Assembly (NCBI GenBank): GCA_963700775.1
Contig: CAVOYU010000006.1
Span: 594,026-658,025 of the forward strand
Origin: Thermohalobaculum sp963700775
Lineage (GTDB): Bacteria; Pseudomonadota; Alphaproteobacteria; Rhodobacterales; Rhodobacteraceae
DNA: 64,000 nucleotides
Direction: 5' to 3'
The position numbers and the translations under genes are program-made. The notes beneath the pieces were generated by a model. It was given only the letters and a program-made list of their open reading frames with translations. It was not told the origin of the DNA and ran no database searches. This document shows positions 26,438 to 36,350 of the stretch, one piece after another (position 1 is the stretch's first letter; each line of letters begins with the position of its first letter).

Positions 26438-27601
26438 TCACTCGGCCGGAACGGCGCGCGCAGGTTCGTCGTCTCCGGCGCGCCGGCGGACCAGCCTGAT
26501 CAGACGGTTGACGCCCTCCATCAAGCCGCCCGGCAGGAAGATCACGATCAGCATGAACAGCGCACCGAGCGTGAGGTGCCAGCCCTCGCCGACGAAGGGG
26601 CTCACGACCCAGGTCAGCAGGTTCGCGATCGGATCGGGAAGGAACGAGAACCAGCCATGAACGACATGGTCGTTGATCTTCGAGAAGACCGCCTCGAAGT
26701 ACTTGATGAATCCGGCGCCCAGAACCGGGCCCAGCATCGTGCCCGCGCCGCCGAGTATGGTCATCAGCACCACCTCACCAGACGCGGTCCACTGCATCCG
26801 CTCGGCCCCGGCGAGCGGGTCCATGCAGGCAAGCAGCCCGCCGGCAAGACCCGCATACATGCCTGAGATCACGAAGGCCGCCAGCGTGTACGGCTTGGTG
26901 TGGATGCCGGTGTAGTTCAGCCGGTTCTGGTTGGTCTTGACCGCCTTCAGCATCAAGCCGAACGGCGAGCGGAAGATCTTCAGCGCGATGCAGAATGCCA
27001 GGACCAGGAAGACCGCCGCGAAGTAGTAGCCGTAGTTGAACTGCGCCTCGAAGCCCAGGAACTCCGGCTTCCAGAACACCTCGTTCATCTTCAGCCCAAA
27101 GAGATGCGTGGTGGTCGGGTCGCCCGGCGACATCAGGTATTGCGGGTCGTCGGTATAGACCTGAAGGCCCGTCTCGCCATTGGTGATCGGGGTGAGCACC
27201 GAGTAGGCGAGCGCGAACATCATCTGCGCGAAGGCCAGCGTCAGGATCGAGAAGTAGATGCCTGTGCGCCGCAGGCTGATAAACCCGATCAGCACCGAGA
27301 ACAGCCCGGCCACGATGACGCTGAGGATCAGCGCCGGGATGACGTTGTAGCTCAGCAGCTTGAACATCCAGACGGCCGAGTAGGAGCCGACGCCCAGGAA
27401 GGCCGCATGGCCGAAGGACAGGTAGCCGGTCAGCCCGAAGAGGATGTTGAAGCCGATCGCGAAGATGCCGAAAATGGCGAACTTCTGCAGCAGGTCCGGA
27501 TAGGAAGCGCCGAAGGGTGCCAGAAGGACCGGCGCAAACAGGACCAGGAAGACGAAGAAGATCAGCAGCGTCCTGTCGCCGTGGCGGTTGTTCGCGAGCA
27601 T
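26438..27601 (-). CDS. livM: Branched-chain-type ABC transporter permease LivM
   Basis: 387 residues, around nine to ten hydrophobic helices (ILFGLTGYLSFGHAAFLGVG, VIPALILSVIVAGLFSVLIG, SILTLAFAQMMFALAYSV and others), and the conserved EAA-like loop with GGAGTMLGPVLGAGFIK. Ends in an Arg-rich cytoplasmic tail. Forms the channel with LivH. A long periplasmic loop around residues 135-175 (LTPITNGETGLQVYTDDPQ) is longer than in E. coli LivM. Confidence 0.93.
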   Translation of the reverse strand: MLANNRHGDRTLLIFFVFLVLFAPVLLAPFGASYPDLLQKFAIFGIFAIGFNILFGLTGYLSFGHAAFLGVGSYSAVWMFKLLSYNVIPALILSVIVAGLFSVLIGFISLRRTGIYFSILTLAFAQMMFALAYSVLTPITNGETGLQVYTDDPQYLMSPGDPTTTHLFGLKMNEVFWKPEFLGFEAQFNYGYYFAAVFLVLAFCIALKIFRSPFGLMLKAVKTNQNRLNYTGIHTKPYTLAAFVISGMYAGLAGGLLACMDPLAGAERMQWTASGEVVLMTILGGAGTMLGPVLGAGFIKYFEAVFSKINDHVVHGWFSFLPDPIANLLTWVVSPFVGEGWHLTLGALFMLIVIFLPGGLMEGVNRLIRLVRRRAGDDEPARAVPAE

Positions 27602-27605
27602 TGAA

Positions 27606-28649
27606 TCAGTCCTCCATCACGCCCTTGCGCCCCATCAGACCGCGTGGACGGGTCAGCAGGACGATAACGGCGACAAGGTAGATGATGATCTGGTCGATCG
27701 AGGGCAGGAAGATCGCCTCGAAGAACGACTTGACCTCGTTCATCGAGGCAAAGCTCTGCAGGATGCCCAGCAGGAATCCGGCCGCGACGGCGCCCGAAAG
27801 CGATCCCATGCCGCCGACCACGACCACGACAAAGCTCAGGACCAGGAAGTCCATGCCCATATGGTAGTTGGGCGAGTTGATCGGCGTGTACATGACCCCG
27901 GCCACGCCCGCGACCGCCGCAGCAAGGCCGAACATCAAGGTGAAACGGCGGTCGATGTCGATGCCCAGCAGCCCCACCGTCTCGCGGTCGGCCATGCCGG
28001 CGCGCACCACCATGCCGAAGGTGGTGAACTGCAAGAAGGCGAAGACGCCGCCGATGACAACGGCTGCGAAGCAGAAATAGACCAGCCGCCAAAGCGGGTA
28101 GATGATCTTGTTGGCCTCGAATCCTAGCAGCAAGCCGAAGTCGAAGGACCCCGTCAGCGCATCCGGCGCCGGGGTCGGGATCGGATTGGCGCCATAGATC
28201 GCCTTCACGATCTCCTGCAATACGATGGCCAGGCCGAAGGTCACCAGGATCTGGTCGGCATGGGCGCGCTTGTAGAAGTGCTTGATCAGACCGCGCTCCA
28301 TGATCAGCCCGACAAGCAGCATGATCGGAATCGAGAACAGGATGGCCAGCGGGACGGACCAGTTCATCAGGGCGGTTCCGGTATCCCCGAACCAGGCCTG
28401 CAGATAGGGCGTCTTGACCTCCAGCGGGTTGCCGAGGAAGTCTTTCTTCTCGGGATCGATGGCGATCTTCGAGATCGAGAACAACTTGTTCAGGGTCACC
28501 GCGCAGAACGCACCGATCATGAACAGCGCACCGTGGGCGAAGTTCACGACGCCGAGCGTGCCGAAGATGAGCGTGAGGCCGAGCGCGATCAGCGCGTAGG
28601 CGCTGCCCTTGTCCAGCCCGTTCAGGACCTGCAGTAGAATGGCGTCCAT
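27606..28649 (-). CDS. livH: Branched-chain-type ABC transporter permease LivH
   Basis: 347 residues from ATG at 28649 (MDAILLQVLNGLDKGSAYAL). Shows the LivH signature ALIALGLTLIFGTLGVVNFAHGA early and GGMGSLSGAVAAGFLLGILQ near the C-terminus. About eight membrane helices. It carries an insert of some 45 residues after the second helix (KIAIDPEKKDFLGNPLEVKT) that is periplasmic by position. Four bases separate it from livM. Confidence 0.92.
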   Translation of the reverse strand: MDAILLQVLNGLDKGSAYALIALGLTLIFGTLGVVNFAHGALFMIGAFCAVTLNKLFSISKIAIDPEKKDFLGNPLEVKTPYLQAWFGDTGTALMNWSVPLAILFSIPIMLLVGLIMERGLIKHFYKRAHADQILVTFGLAIVLQEIVKAIYGANPIPTPAPDALTGSFDFGLLLGFEANKIIYPLWRLVYFCFAAVVIGGVFAFLQFTTFGMVVRAGMADRETVGLLGIDIDRRFTLMFGLAAAVAGVAGVMYTPINSPNYHMGMDFLVLSFVVVVVGGMGSLSGAVAAGFLLGILQSFASMNEVKSFFEAIFLPSIDQIIIYLVAVIVLLTRPRGLMGRKGVMED

Positions 28650-28742
28650 CGTCGTCACCTTGCTGTCCGGGAAGCGGCCGCACCGGGGGCGCGGCCGCAT
28701 TTGTGCTTTCTGGGCGCGCGCTCCCGCACGCGCCCCGTTTGC

Positions 28743-30092
28743 CTAGGCGCCCGGGTTGCAGGTGCCGAGACTGCCGCCCGCGAACATCGGATGGTCCGGC
28801 GCGTACTCGACCTGGGCACGCGGGGTGACCTCGACGATCTCCAGCGTGTCGTACTCGGTGGTCGGGTTCGCGGCGCCCTTCACGACCAGCACGTCCTTGA
28901 AGCACTGGTGATCGGCAGCGCGGTAGAGGGTCGGACCGTTGCCGAGCCCGTCGAACTCGAAACCCTCAAGGGCTTCGACGACAGAGCAGGGGTTGAACGA
29001 ACCCGCGCGCTGCACGGCATCGGCATAGAGCAGAACCTGAGCGTAGCAGGTCTGCGCCGAGTTGGACGGCGGGAACCCGTACTTCTTGCCGAAGGACTGC
29101 ACAAAGGCCTTGGTCCCCTCGTCGGTCAGCTGCCAGTTCCAGTTCATCGAGCCCAGCACGCCCTTGATGTTGGCGCCCGCGCCCTTCGCCATCAGCTCGG
29201 AGTAGAGCGGGACCACGATCTCGAACTGCTTGCCGTTGACCTGCTTGTCGCGCAGGCCGAACTGCACCGCCTGGGTCAGCGAGTTGACCATGTTGCCGCC
29301 GTAATGGTTCAGCACCAGAACATCGGCACCCGAGTTCAGGACCGGGGCGATGTACGCGGAGAAGTCGGTCTCGGCCAGCGGGGTCAGCACCGTGTTGACG
29401 GTCTCCCAGCCGATGCCCTCGGTCGAGGACACGATCGACTCCTGCTGGGTCCAGCCCCACGTGTAGTCGGCGGTCAGGTGATATGCCCGGCGGTCGCCGC
29501 CATATGCGTTCTTCAGCACCGGCGCGAGCGCGGCGCCGGACATGTACGCATTGAAGAAGTGGCGGAAGCCGTTCGCCTTCTTGTCCTTGCCGGTGGTGTC
29601 GTTCGAGTGGGTCAGGCCGGCCATGAAGATGACGCCCGCCTCCTGGCAGAGGCCCTGCACGGCCACGGCGACGCCCGAGGACGAGCCGCCGTTGATCATG
29701 ATGGCACCGTCCTTCTCGATCATCGACTTGGCAGAGGCACGGGCGGCATCAGACTTGGTCTGGGTGTCGCCGGTGACGAATTGAACCTTCTTGCCGAGAA
29801 TGCCGGTCCCGTCGAGCACCTTGGACGAAAAGGTGTTGAGGCAGCCCCCGTCACCCTCTCCGTTCAGATGCTCGACCGCCAGTTGCTGCGCGCGCAACTC
29901 GTCCATGCCCTCATCGGCATAGGGGCCGGTCTGGGGCACGTTGAAGCCGAGTGTCACCGTCGAGCCGGTCGGCTCGTTGGTGTAGCCGGCGGCCCAGGCC
30001 CGGCTGGTAAAGATAGTCGGCGCGGCCAGGCCGGCGCCGAGCGCGGCGCCGCTCCTTAGCAGCGATCGCCGGCTTACCCTGAAGTGACTCAT
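28743..30092 (-). CDS. Tat-exported periplasmic binding protein of the Liv-type importer
   Basis: 449 residues from ATG at 30092. Starts MSHFRVSRRSLLRSGAALGA, a twin-arginine signal with cleavage around AWA-AGY. A type I periplasmic binding fold follows: VTLGFNVPQTGPYADEGMD, FVTGDTQTKSDAARASAKSM, INGGSSSGVAVAVQGL, YHLTADYTWGWTQQE. Four or more Cys (GGCLNTF, GLCQEAG, TCYAQ, NPCSVV) suggest disulphides. Ligand class is unclear: amino acids, amides or carboxylates are all possible. The gene precedes livH by 93 bases and is divergent from the ScfR-type regulator at 30327. Confidence 0.88.
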   Translation of the reverse strand: MSHFRVSRRSLLRSGAALGAGLAAPTIFTSRAWAAGYTNEPTGSTVTLGFNVPQTGPYADEGMDELRAQQLAVEHLNGEGDGGCLNTFSSKVLDGTGILGKKVQFVTGDTQTKSDAARASAKSMIEKDGAIMINGGSSSGVAVAVQGLCQEAGVIFMAGLTHSNDTTGKDKKANGFRHFFNAYMSGAALAPVLKNAYGGDRRAYHLTADYTWGWTQQESIVSSTEGIGWETVNTVLTPLAETDFSAYIAPVLNSGADVLVLNHYGGNMVNSLTQAVQFGLRDKQVNGKQFEIVVPLYSELMAKGAGANIKGVLGSMNWNWQLTDEGTKAFVQSFGKKYGFPPSNSAQTCYAQVLLYADAVQRAGSFNPCSVVEALEGFEFDGLGNGPTLYRAADHQCFKDVLVVKGAANPTTEYDTLEIVEVTPRAQVEYAPDHPMFAGGSLGTCNPGA

Positions 30093-30194
30093 TGGAAGCC
30101 TCCCGAAGCTCTTCCCTGATATGTGCGGCACCCGGTTCGCTTTCCGGTTCCCGCGCGAACGGCACACTCGATGCCGAGACGCACTCTGGATCAC

Positions 30195-30326
30195 AACTGT
30201 CAAATTTTCAATAACTTGTTGATATAAATAATATTTTATGTCAATTTATCGACTGACTGGAATGACAATGTGTAAATTCTTGACACCGGGAAGGATTAAC
30301 CGACTGCATGTGAAGGGAATCTGGCG
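30195..30326. promoter_or_regulatory. AT-rich divergent promoter, importer operon / ScfR-type regulator
   Basis: A strikingly AT-rich gap between the binding-protein gene and the XRE regulator, with TTGATATAAATAATATTTTA (about 30217-30236) and TTCTTGACACC (30277-30287). TTGACA is a -35 candidate toward the regulator. It is the natural place for operators of the regulator itself; I cannot define a site. Confidence 0.45.
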
Positions 30327-31721
30327 ATGCCTAGAACGATTCTAGGAACGAGGGTCCGGGAGCGCCGGCGCGCGCTCGGGATTACGCAGGTGGAGGTGGC
30401 ACGCAGGATCGGGATCTCGGCGTCCTACCTGAACCTCATCGAACGCAACAAGCGCCAGATCGCCGGTCCGCTGCTGCGGCGCACGGCCGAAGCCCTGAAT
30501 CTGCGGCTCGACGAGCTGGATGGCGCCGCCGAGCGCCGATTGCTCGATACGCTCTCGGAGACCGCGCACCAGCCCGAGTTCCGGGCCCTTGGCGTCGAGG
30601 CGGACCACGCGGGTGAACTGATCGGCCGCTTCCCCGGATGGGCGCGCGCGATCGCGGCGCTCGCCCGCTCGGAACGCGCGGCCTCCGCGGCGGCTCGGGC
30701 ACTGGCCGACCGGCTGACCCACGATCCCTTCCTCGGAGAGGCGGTGCACCGCATGCTGACGCGGATAGCCTCGGTGCGCTCGGCGGCCGAGATCCTGGCC
30801 GAATTCCCGGACATACCCGTCCAGCAACGCGACCGCTTCCACCAGATTGTCCTCGAGGAAAGCCGTGCCCTGTCGGAGGTCGGCGAGGCCCTGGCCGCCT
30901 ATTTCGACAAGATCGGTGAGACCGACCGCTCGCTCACCCCTCTCGACGAAGTGGAAGCGCTTTTCGAATCTCGGGAGAATTGCTTTGACGAGATCGAGAC
31001 CGCCGCGGCAGAGATCTCCGACCAGGTGTCCAGCGTCACCCCGGCGGGTCGCCGCCGGGCTGCGGACGCGCTTGCCGCCGACCGTCTGGCGCCGCTGATC
31101 AGCGCGATCGTTGCCGATCAGACTCATGCCGAGACGGCGACTGCCCGCGCGCGCGCGCGCCAGGCCCTGCGGGTCTATGCAACCGCGGCGATCCTCGCCC
31201 CGATGGCCGCGTTCGTCGACCGCGCCGCCGAGGCCAGCTATGACGTCGAGGTCCTCGCCGACGCATTCAATCTGGACTTCCAGACCGTCTGCCACCGCCT
31301 GACCGCACTTCCGAAGCGCGAGGGAATCCCGCATTTCGGCTATTTCAGCGCGAATGCGGCCGGCACGGTGATCGAGATGAACGGGTTGCCCGGCCTCGTC
31401 GCGCTTCGCTACGCATCGGCCTGCCCGCTCTGGGCGCTCTACAGGGCCCAGCAGTCGCCCGGTCAGGTGCTTCGCCAGCGCGCGTTGCTTCCGTCTGGCG
31501 CACGCTTTGTCTTCCTCGCGCGCGCCCGGAGGACCGGCCCGGCCGGCTTCGGCACACCGCGTCATTTCATTACCGACATGATTGCGCTTTCCGAGCCCGA
31601 CGCCCGGCTCACGGTCTATGCACCCGATCCCGCCGTGCCGGTCGAGGAAGTCGGCCCAGCGTGCAGGCTCTGTCCGCGCCGGACCTGTCCGCACAGGGTC
31701 GAGGATCCGCTCGTCGGCTGA
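30327..31721 (+). CDS. ScfR/RamB-type XRE regulator with DUF2083 fatty-acyl-sensing domain
   Basis: 464 residues. An N-terminal XRE helix-turn-helix at about 8-65 (ITQVEVARRIGISASYLNLIE) is followed by a long helical middle, a peptidase-like segment (QTVCHRLTALPKREGIPHFGYF) and a C-terminal domain with Cys clusters (CRLCPRRTCPHR). This architecture is the short-chain fatty-acyl transcriptional regulator family (ScfR, RamB), which responds to acyl-CoA or related carboxylate metabolism. Divergent from the importer operon, so it probably controls that operon, itself and perhaps the signalling genes after it. Confidence 0.85.
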   Translation: MPRTILGTRVRERRRALGITQVEVARRIGISASYLNLIERNKRQIAGPLLRRTAEALNLRLDELDGAAERRLLDTLSETAHQPEFRALGVEADHAGELIGRFPGWARAIAALARSERAASAAARALADRLTHDPFLGEAVHRMLTRIASVRSAAEILAEFPDIPVQQRDRFHQIVLEESRALSEVGEALAAYFDKIGETDRSLTPLDEVEALFESRENCFDEIETAAAEISDQVSSVTPAGRRRAADALAADRLAPLISAIVADQTHAETATARARARQALRVYATAAILAPMAAFVDRAAEASYDVEVLADAFNLDFQTVCHRLTALPKREGIPHFGYFSANAAGTVIEMNGLPGLVALRYASACPLWALYRAQQSPGQVLRQRALLPSGARFVFLARARRTGPAGFGTPRHFITDMIALSEPDARLTVYAPDPAVPVEEVGPACRLCPRRTCPHRVEDPLVG

Positions 31722-31812
31722 GCACAATCGGGGAGACATCGTGCGTCTGTTGGCCTAGTCTCTAGGCGAAAACCCGCGATCGACGGGCCGGTTTCAGGGG
31801 GATCGGTATCGC

Positions 31813-32190
31813 ATGGCAAAGCGCGTTCTGCTCGCAGAGGACGAACCAAATATCTTGGCATCGCTCACTTTCCTGCTCGAGCGCGCAGGATTCGCCGTCG
31901 TCGCCGAGACCGACGGCGAGGCGGCGCTGCGCTCTGCCCTGTCGGATCCGCCCGATGTGATGATCCTCGACGTCATGCTGCCGAGCCTCGACGGGATGGA
32001 GATCCTGCGCCGGCTGCGCGCCGACGGCCGCGGCCGGGAGCTGCCGGTGATCATATTGACCGCCAAGGGGCAGCGGGAGGACAGGCAGGCGGCGCTCGGC
32101 AGCGGTGCCGACCTCTTCATGACCAAGCCGTTCTCGAACGCTGCGGTCGTCGCGGCTGTGCGCGATCTGGCCGGCGCAGCCCGGCACTGA
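31813..32190 (+). CDS. Single-domain response regulator (CheY-like receiver), copy 2
   Basis: 125 residues, receiver only: AEDEPNI acidic pocket, Asp53 in MILDVMLPSLDG, Thr switch in VIILTAKGQRED, Lys105 in LFMTKPFSN. Clear paralogue of the receiver at 23694-24074. Located between the ScfR-type regulator and the symporter-kinase gene, the likely phosphodonor. No DNA-binding domain. Confidence 0.92.
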   Translation: MAKRVLLAEDEPNILASLTFLLERAGFAVVAETDGEAALRSALSDPPDVMILDVMLPSLDGMEILRRLRADGRGRELPVIILTAKGQREDRQAALGSGADLFMTKPFSNAAVVAAVRDLAGAARH

Positions 32191-32200
32191 AGCCGGTACC

Positions 32201-32468
32201 GTGAGCGACCGAACCGACCATCCGCTCGACACCCGGAAGGCACGGGACCGGGCGTTGATACTGCCTCTGATCGGGCTGATCCTGCTGATGCCGCCGGTTG
32301 CCGGCATCTTCCAGCTGGACTCCAAGATCGGCGGGATTCCGGCGACTCTCCGTCTACATCTTCGTGGTCTGGGCCGGGCTGATTGCCGGGGCGGCAGCCC
32401 TTTCCCGCCGCCTGCGCCGCAGCGCCGACGCGAATTCCGGCGAGACAGACCGCGAGGCCGACGACTGA
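32201..32468 (+). CDS. Small membrane protein preceding the symporter-kinase, frameshifted
   Basis: Begins with GTG at 32201 (SDRTDHPLDTRKAR), then a hydrophobic helix LILPLIGLILLMPPVAGIF. Near 32345 the frame changes; in the new frame a second helix reads SVYIFVVWAGLIAGAAAL, followed by a basic tail and a stop at 32466-32468 that overlaps the next ATG. With one extra A removed at GCG-A-CTC the product has about 88 residues and two helices. Small two-helix proteins commonly accompany sodium:solute symporters (DUF485/DUF4212 style), which this resembles only in size and place. Confidence 0.65.
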
Positions 32469-35172
32469 TGCTTTCGGTCGACGTCCTGCTCGCGGTCTGC
32501 CTCGGTTACGTGGCGCTACTCTTCGCCCTGGCATTCTATGTGGACCGGCGTGCAAGGGCGGGTCGGCTCGACTGGCTGCGCTCACCGGTGATCTACACGC
32601 TATCCATTTCAGTCTACTGTACGTCCTGGACCTTCTACGGCGCTGTCGGCTCGGCTGCCCGCAACGGGCTCGAGTTCGTGACGATCTATCTTGGTCCGAC
32701 CATCGTCTTCGTCGGCTGGTGGTGGTGCCTTCGCAAGCTGGTCCGCATCGGCCGCGCCCACCGCATCACCTCGATCGCCGACCTGATCTCTTCCCGCTAC
32801 GGCAAGAGCGCAAGCCTCGCGGTCCTGGTCACCCTGATCGCAGTGATTGCCATCACTCCCTACATCGCCCTGCAGCTCCAGTCGGTCACCCGCAGTTACC
32901 AGGCCATCGCAAGCGAGGCGGACAGCGCGTCGACCGCGCTCTGGATTGCCGCCGGCATGGCGCTGTTCACGATCCTGTTCGGCACTCGAAATCTGGACGC
33001 CAACGAGCGCCATCACGGCGTCGTCGCCGCCATCGCGGTCGAGGCGATCATCAAGCTCGTCGCCCTGATCGCGGTCGGAATTTTCGTCGTCTACGGCATG
33101 GCCGGAGGGCTCGGCCGGATCTTCGCCGACGTGCCGGCGGAGGTAATCTATGGCGGCGGCGACGTATTCGGGCCGCGCTGGGTGGCGCTGACGTTCCTCT
33201 CGGCCACGGCAATCATCTGCCTGCCGCGGCAGTTCCAGGTCACGGTCGTGGAGAATGTGGACGAACGTCATCTGGCCACCGCCTCGTGGCTGTTCCCGCT
33301 CTACCTCTTCGGCATGAGCCTGTTCATCATGCCGATCGCCATAGCCGGGCTGAAATTCATGCCTCCCGGATCCAATCCGGACCTGTTCGTGCTGACCCTG
33401 CCGCTGCAGGAGCAGCGCCACGACCTCGCCCTCCTCGCCTTCCTCGGCGGCTTCTCCTCGGCGACCTCGATGGTGATCGTCGCGACCATCGCGGTCTCGA
33501 CCATGGTCTCGAACCACATCGTGATGCCGGTCGCACTGAACTTCCTCGCCGCCAAGACCGAGGTCAGCGGCGACGTGCGCAACCTGCTGCTGACTTCGCG
33601 CCGGGTGAGCATCGTGCTGATCCTCGGCCTCGGCTTGCTGTATTTCCGGATCAGCGGCGGCTCGGACGCGCTGGCGGCCATCGGGCTCATCGCCTTCGCC
33701 GGGGTCGCGCAGTTCCTGCCGAGCCTGATCGGCGGCATCTTCTGGCGTGGCGCCACCGGTCTTGGCGCGCTGGTCGGGCTCTCCGCCGGATTCCTGCTCT
33801 GGGCCTACACGATGTTCCTGCCGAGTTTCGGCGGCGACTTCCTGCTCAGCGCATCGGTCCTGAACGACGGGCCCTGGGGCATCGGCGCCCTTCGGCCCCA
33901 GGGCCTGCTCGGCCTCGACGGTATCGATCCCCTCATCCATGCGCTGGTGTGGAGCGTCGGCGCCAACACATTGCTGTTCCTGGTGATCTCCACGCTGAGC
34001 CATCCGCGTCCGCTCGAGCGACTGCAGGGAGCGCTTTTTGTCGACGTGTTCCGCATTGGCACCGGCAGCACGCCCCATTTCGCGACCGGCAACGCCGCTT
34101 CGGAAGACCTGTTCGTCCTGGCACAGCGCATTCTCGGCACCGAGCCCGCGCGCCAGCTGTTCGATGCGATGGCCCGCGAGCAGGGGCGGCATCCCGCCCT
34201 GCCCGAGCCCACCGACGCCATGATTGCCCGGCTCGAGCGCGAACTCGCCGGCTCGGTCGGCGCTGCCTCGGCCCATGCCATGGTCAGCCGGATCGCCGGC
34301 AGCGAGTCGGTCGGCATGACCGAGCTCATCGACATCGCCGACGAGACCCAGCGCCTGATCGAGACCTCGCGCCGGCTGACCGAGAAGTCTGCCGCCCTCG
34401 AGGAGACCGCCCGCCAGCTTCGCGAGGCCAACGAGCGGCTGCGCGCGATCGACACCCAGAAGGACGAATTCCTGAGCCAGGTCAGCCACGAGCTTCGCAC
34501 GCCAATGACCTCGATCCGGTCCTTCTCCGAGATCCTGCTCGATCCGGATGCGATCCCGCCCGAGCAGCGGAACCGGTTCACCTCGATCATCCACAACGAA
34601 AGCCTGCGGCTGACCCGTCTGCTCGACGAGCTGCTCGACATGAGCCGTCTGGAAGCGGGGACACTGGACGTGACGATGCAGCCGATCGATGTCAATGAGG
34701 CGATTTCCGCCGCGGTCGAGTCGGTCGGCGCGATGATCCGAAAGCGCGGCGTCGCCGTCTTCTCCGATCCACCGCCGCCGGGTTCCTGCGCCCGGGCAAA
34801 TCCGGACCGGCTCCGCCAGGTGCTGATCAACCTTCTGTCGAACGCGGTGAAGTACAACATCGCCGAGTCCCCCGCATCCTGATCCGCGCCTTCGCGGAGT
34901 CTGGGATGATGACGATCGACATCATCGACAATGGCGGCGGCGTTACCCGCCAGGAAGCGTCGATGGTCTTCGAGAAGTTCGCGCGCGGCAGCCGCTCGAA
35001 CCATGAACAGGGCGCCGGGCTCGGGCTGCCGATCAGCCGGGCGATCATGCGCGCCATGGATGGCGATCTGACGGTCGAGTTCGACCGCGACGGGGCGAGC
35101 TTTTTCAGGTTGCGGCTCGAGTTCGTCGGAGCGCCGCCGCAACACTCGCCCAACACCGCGCGAATTGTCTAG
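32468..35172 (+). CDS. Sodium:solute symporter/histidine kinase fusion, one frameshift near C-terminus
   Basis: About 901 residues. Residues 1-520 are an SSS-family transporter with some 12-13 helices (YCTSWTFYGAVGSAARNG, ITSIADLISSRYGKSASL, LAFLGGFSSATSMVIVATIA). A linker and coiled coil (LIETSRRLTEKSAALEETAR) lead to HisKA with His674 in FLSQVSHELRTPMTSIRSF, and HATPase with NLLSNAVKYN, DNGGGV and GAGLGLPISR. The frame breaks at about 34868, in a C run one base short (SP-RILIRAF). The design matches CbrA and CrbS sensors of amino acids or acetate. Phosphate presumably goes to the adjacent receiver. Confidence 0.88.
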
Positions 35173-35191
35173 AGCAGTTCCGCGTCTGATA

Positions 35192-36350
35192 CCATCTTGC
35201 GCTGAGCCTGACTCATTTGGGGATTCCCAAATCGGCTGAAGTCTGAATCACTGTGGCGAACAGAGGAGGTTCGCCATGGGTGCAGCGATTGGCTTGCGGG
35301 GTGATTTCGGGAGCGGCGATCTGCGGGCGTTGGCGCGGTCGGTGAAAGACGCCAATCAGGCGCGCCGGCTTCTGGCGCTGGCAGTGATCTATGACGGCGG
35401 GAAGCGGACGGAGGCAGCCCGGACCGGGGGGGTCGGTCTGCAGAGCATTCGCGACTGGGTGCTGCGGTTCAACGCGAGCGGCCCGGACGGGCTGATCGAT
35501 GCCAAGGCTCCTGGCAAGCCGCCGAAGCTGAGCGACGATCAGCGTGCGGCTCTGGCGGCAGCCGTCGAGCGTGGACCGATCCCGGCGATCCACGGCGTGG
35601 TGCGCTGGCGGCTGATCGATCTGATGCAATGGGTCTGGGAAGAATACGCCATCTCGCTGAGCGAGGCGACGATGAGCCGGGAACTGAACGCGCTCGGCTA
35701 CCGGAAGCTCTCGGCCCGGCCGCGCCAACATGCCCAGAACGAATACGCCATCGAGGAGTTTAAAAAAACTTCCCCGCCGAGCTGGCGACGATCCGCGAGA
35801 GGCTCGCACCCGGCACCGAGATAGAGCTGTGGTTCCAGGATGAAGCGCGGGTCGGCCAGAAGAACCTGATCACCCGGCGCTGGGCACGGCGCGGCACCCG
35901 GCCCTCGGCGCCCCGCGACCAGCGCACCAAATGGGCCTACATCTTCGGGGCCATCTGCCCGAAGAAGGGCAAGGGCGCCGGGCTGGTCATGCCCTGGGCC
36001 GACACCCCGGCGATGCAGGCGCATCTGAATGAGATCAGCGCCGCCGTCGACACCGGCGCCCACGCCGTCGTCATCCTCGACCAGGCCGGATGGCACATGT
36101 CCACCAAGCTCGACATCCCCGACAATATCACCCTGATGCCGCTCCCGCCGCGCTCGCCGGAGCTGAACCCGGTCGAGAACGTCTGGCAATACATCCGCGA
36201 CAACTGGCTCTCAAACCGGATCTTCCAGTCCTATGACGACATCGTCGCGTTCTGCTGCGAAGCCTGGAACAAGCTCATCGACCGGCCTTGGAAGATCATC
36301 TCCATCGGAATGCGCGAATGGGCCCATGGGTCATGATCAATGCAAGCTGG
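35192..36350 (+). mobile_element. IS630-family insertion sequence with TA target duplication
   Basis: 1159 bp. The left end CCATCTTGCGCTGA and the right end (reverse complement CCAGCTTGCATTGA) form imperfect terminal inverted repeats, similar over about 28 bases. Each end abuts a TA dinucleotide (35190-35191 and 36351-36352), the target duplication of IS630/Tc1 elements. It inserted 18 bases after the symporter-kinase stop. A TTGGGGATTCCC block appears inside the left end (35217) and again just outside the right end (36364). Confidence 0.88.
35276..36336 (+). CDS. IS630-family transposase, two frames joined at an A7 run
   Basis: The first frame (35276-35824) gives the DNA-binding half: NQARRLLALAVIYDGGKRTE, GLQSIRDWVLRFNASG, and a Pax-like HTH. 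From TTTAAAAAAAC (35759-35769) the protein continues in the -1 frame as NFPAELATIRERLAPG, then IELWFQDEARVGQKN, VVILDQAGWH and PRSPELNPVENVWQYIRDN, the DDE catalytic triad, ending at 36336. Total about 353 residues, normal for IS630. Slippage on A7 is known in this family, so the break is likely programmed. Confidence 0.85.

Noticed and set aside
32201..34882. Single 893-residue protein joining the small membrane gene and the kinase
   Set aside because: The join results from a frame break near 32345; corrected frames give two genes overlapping by TGATG.
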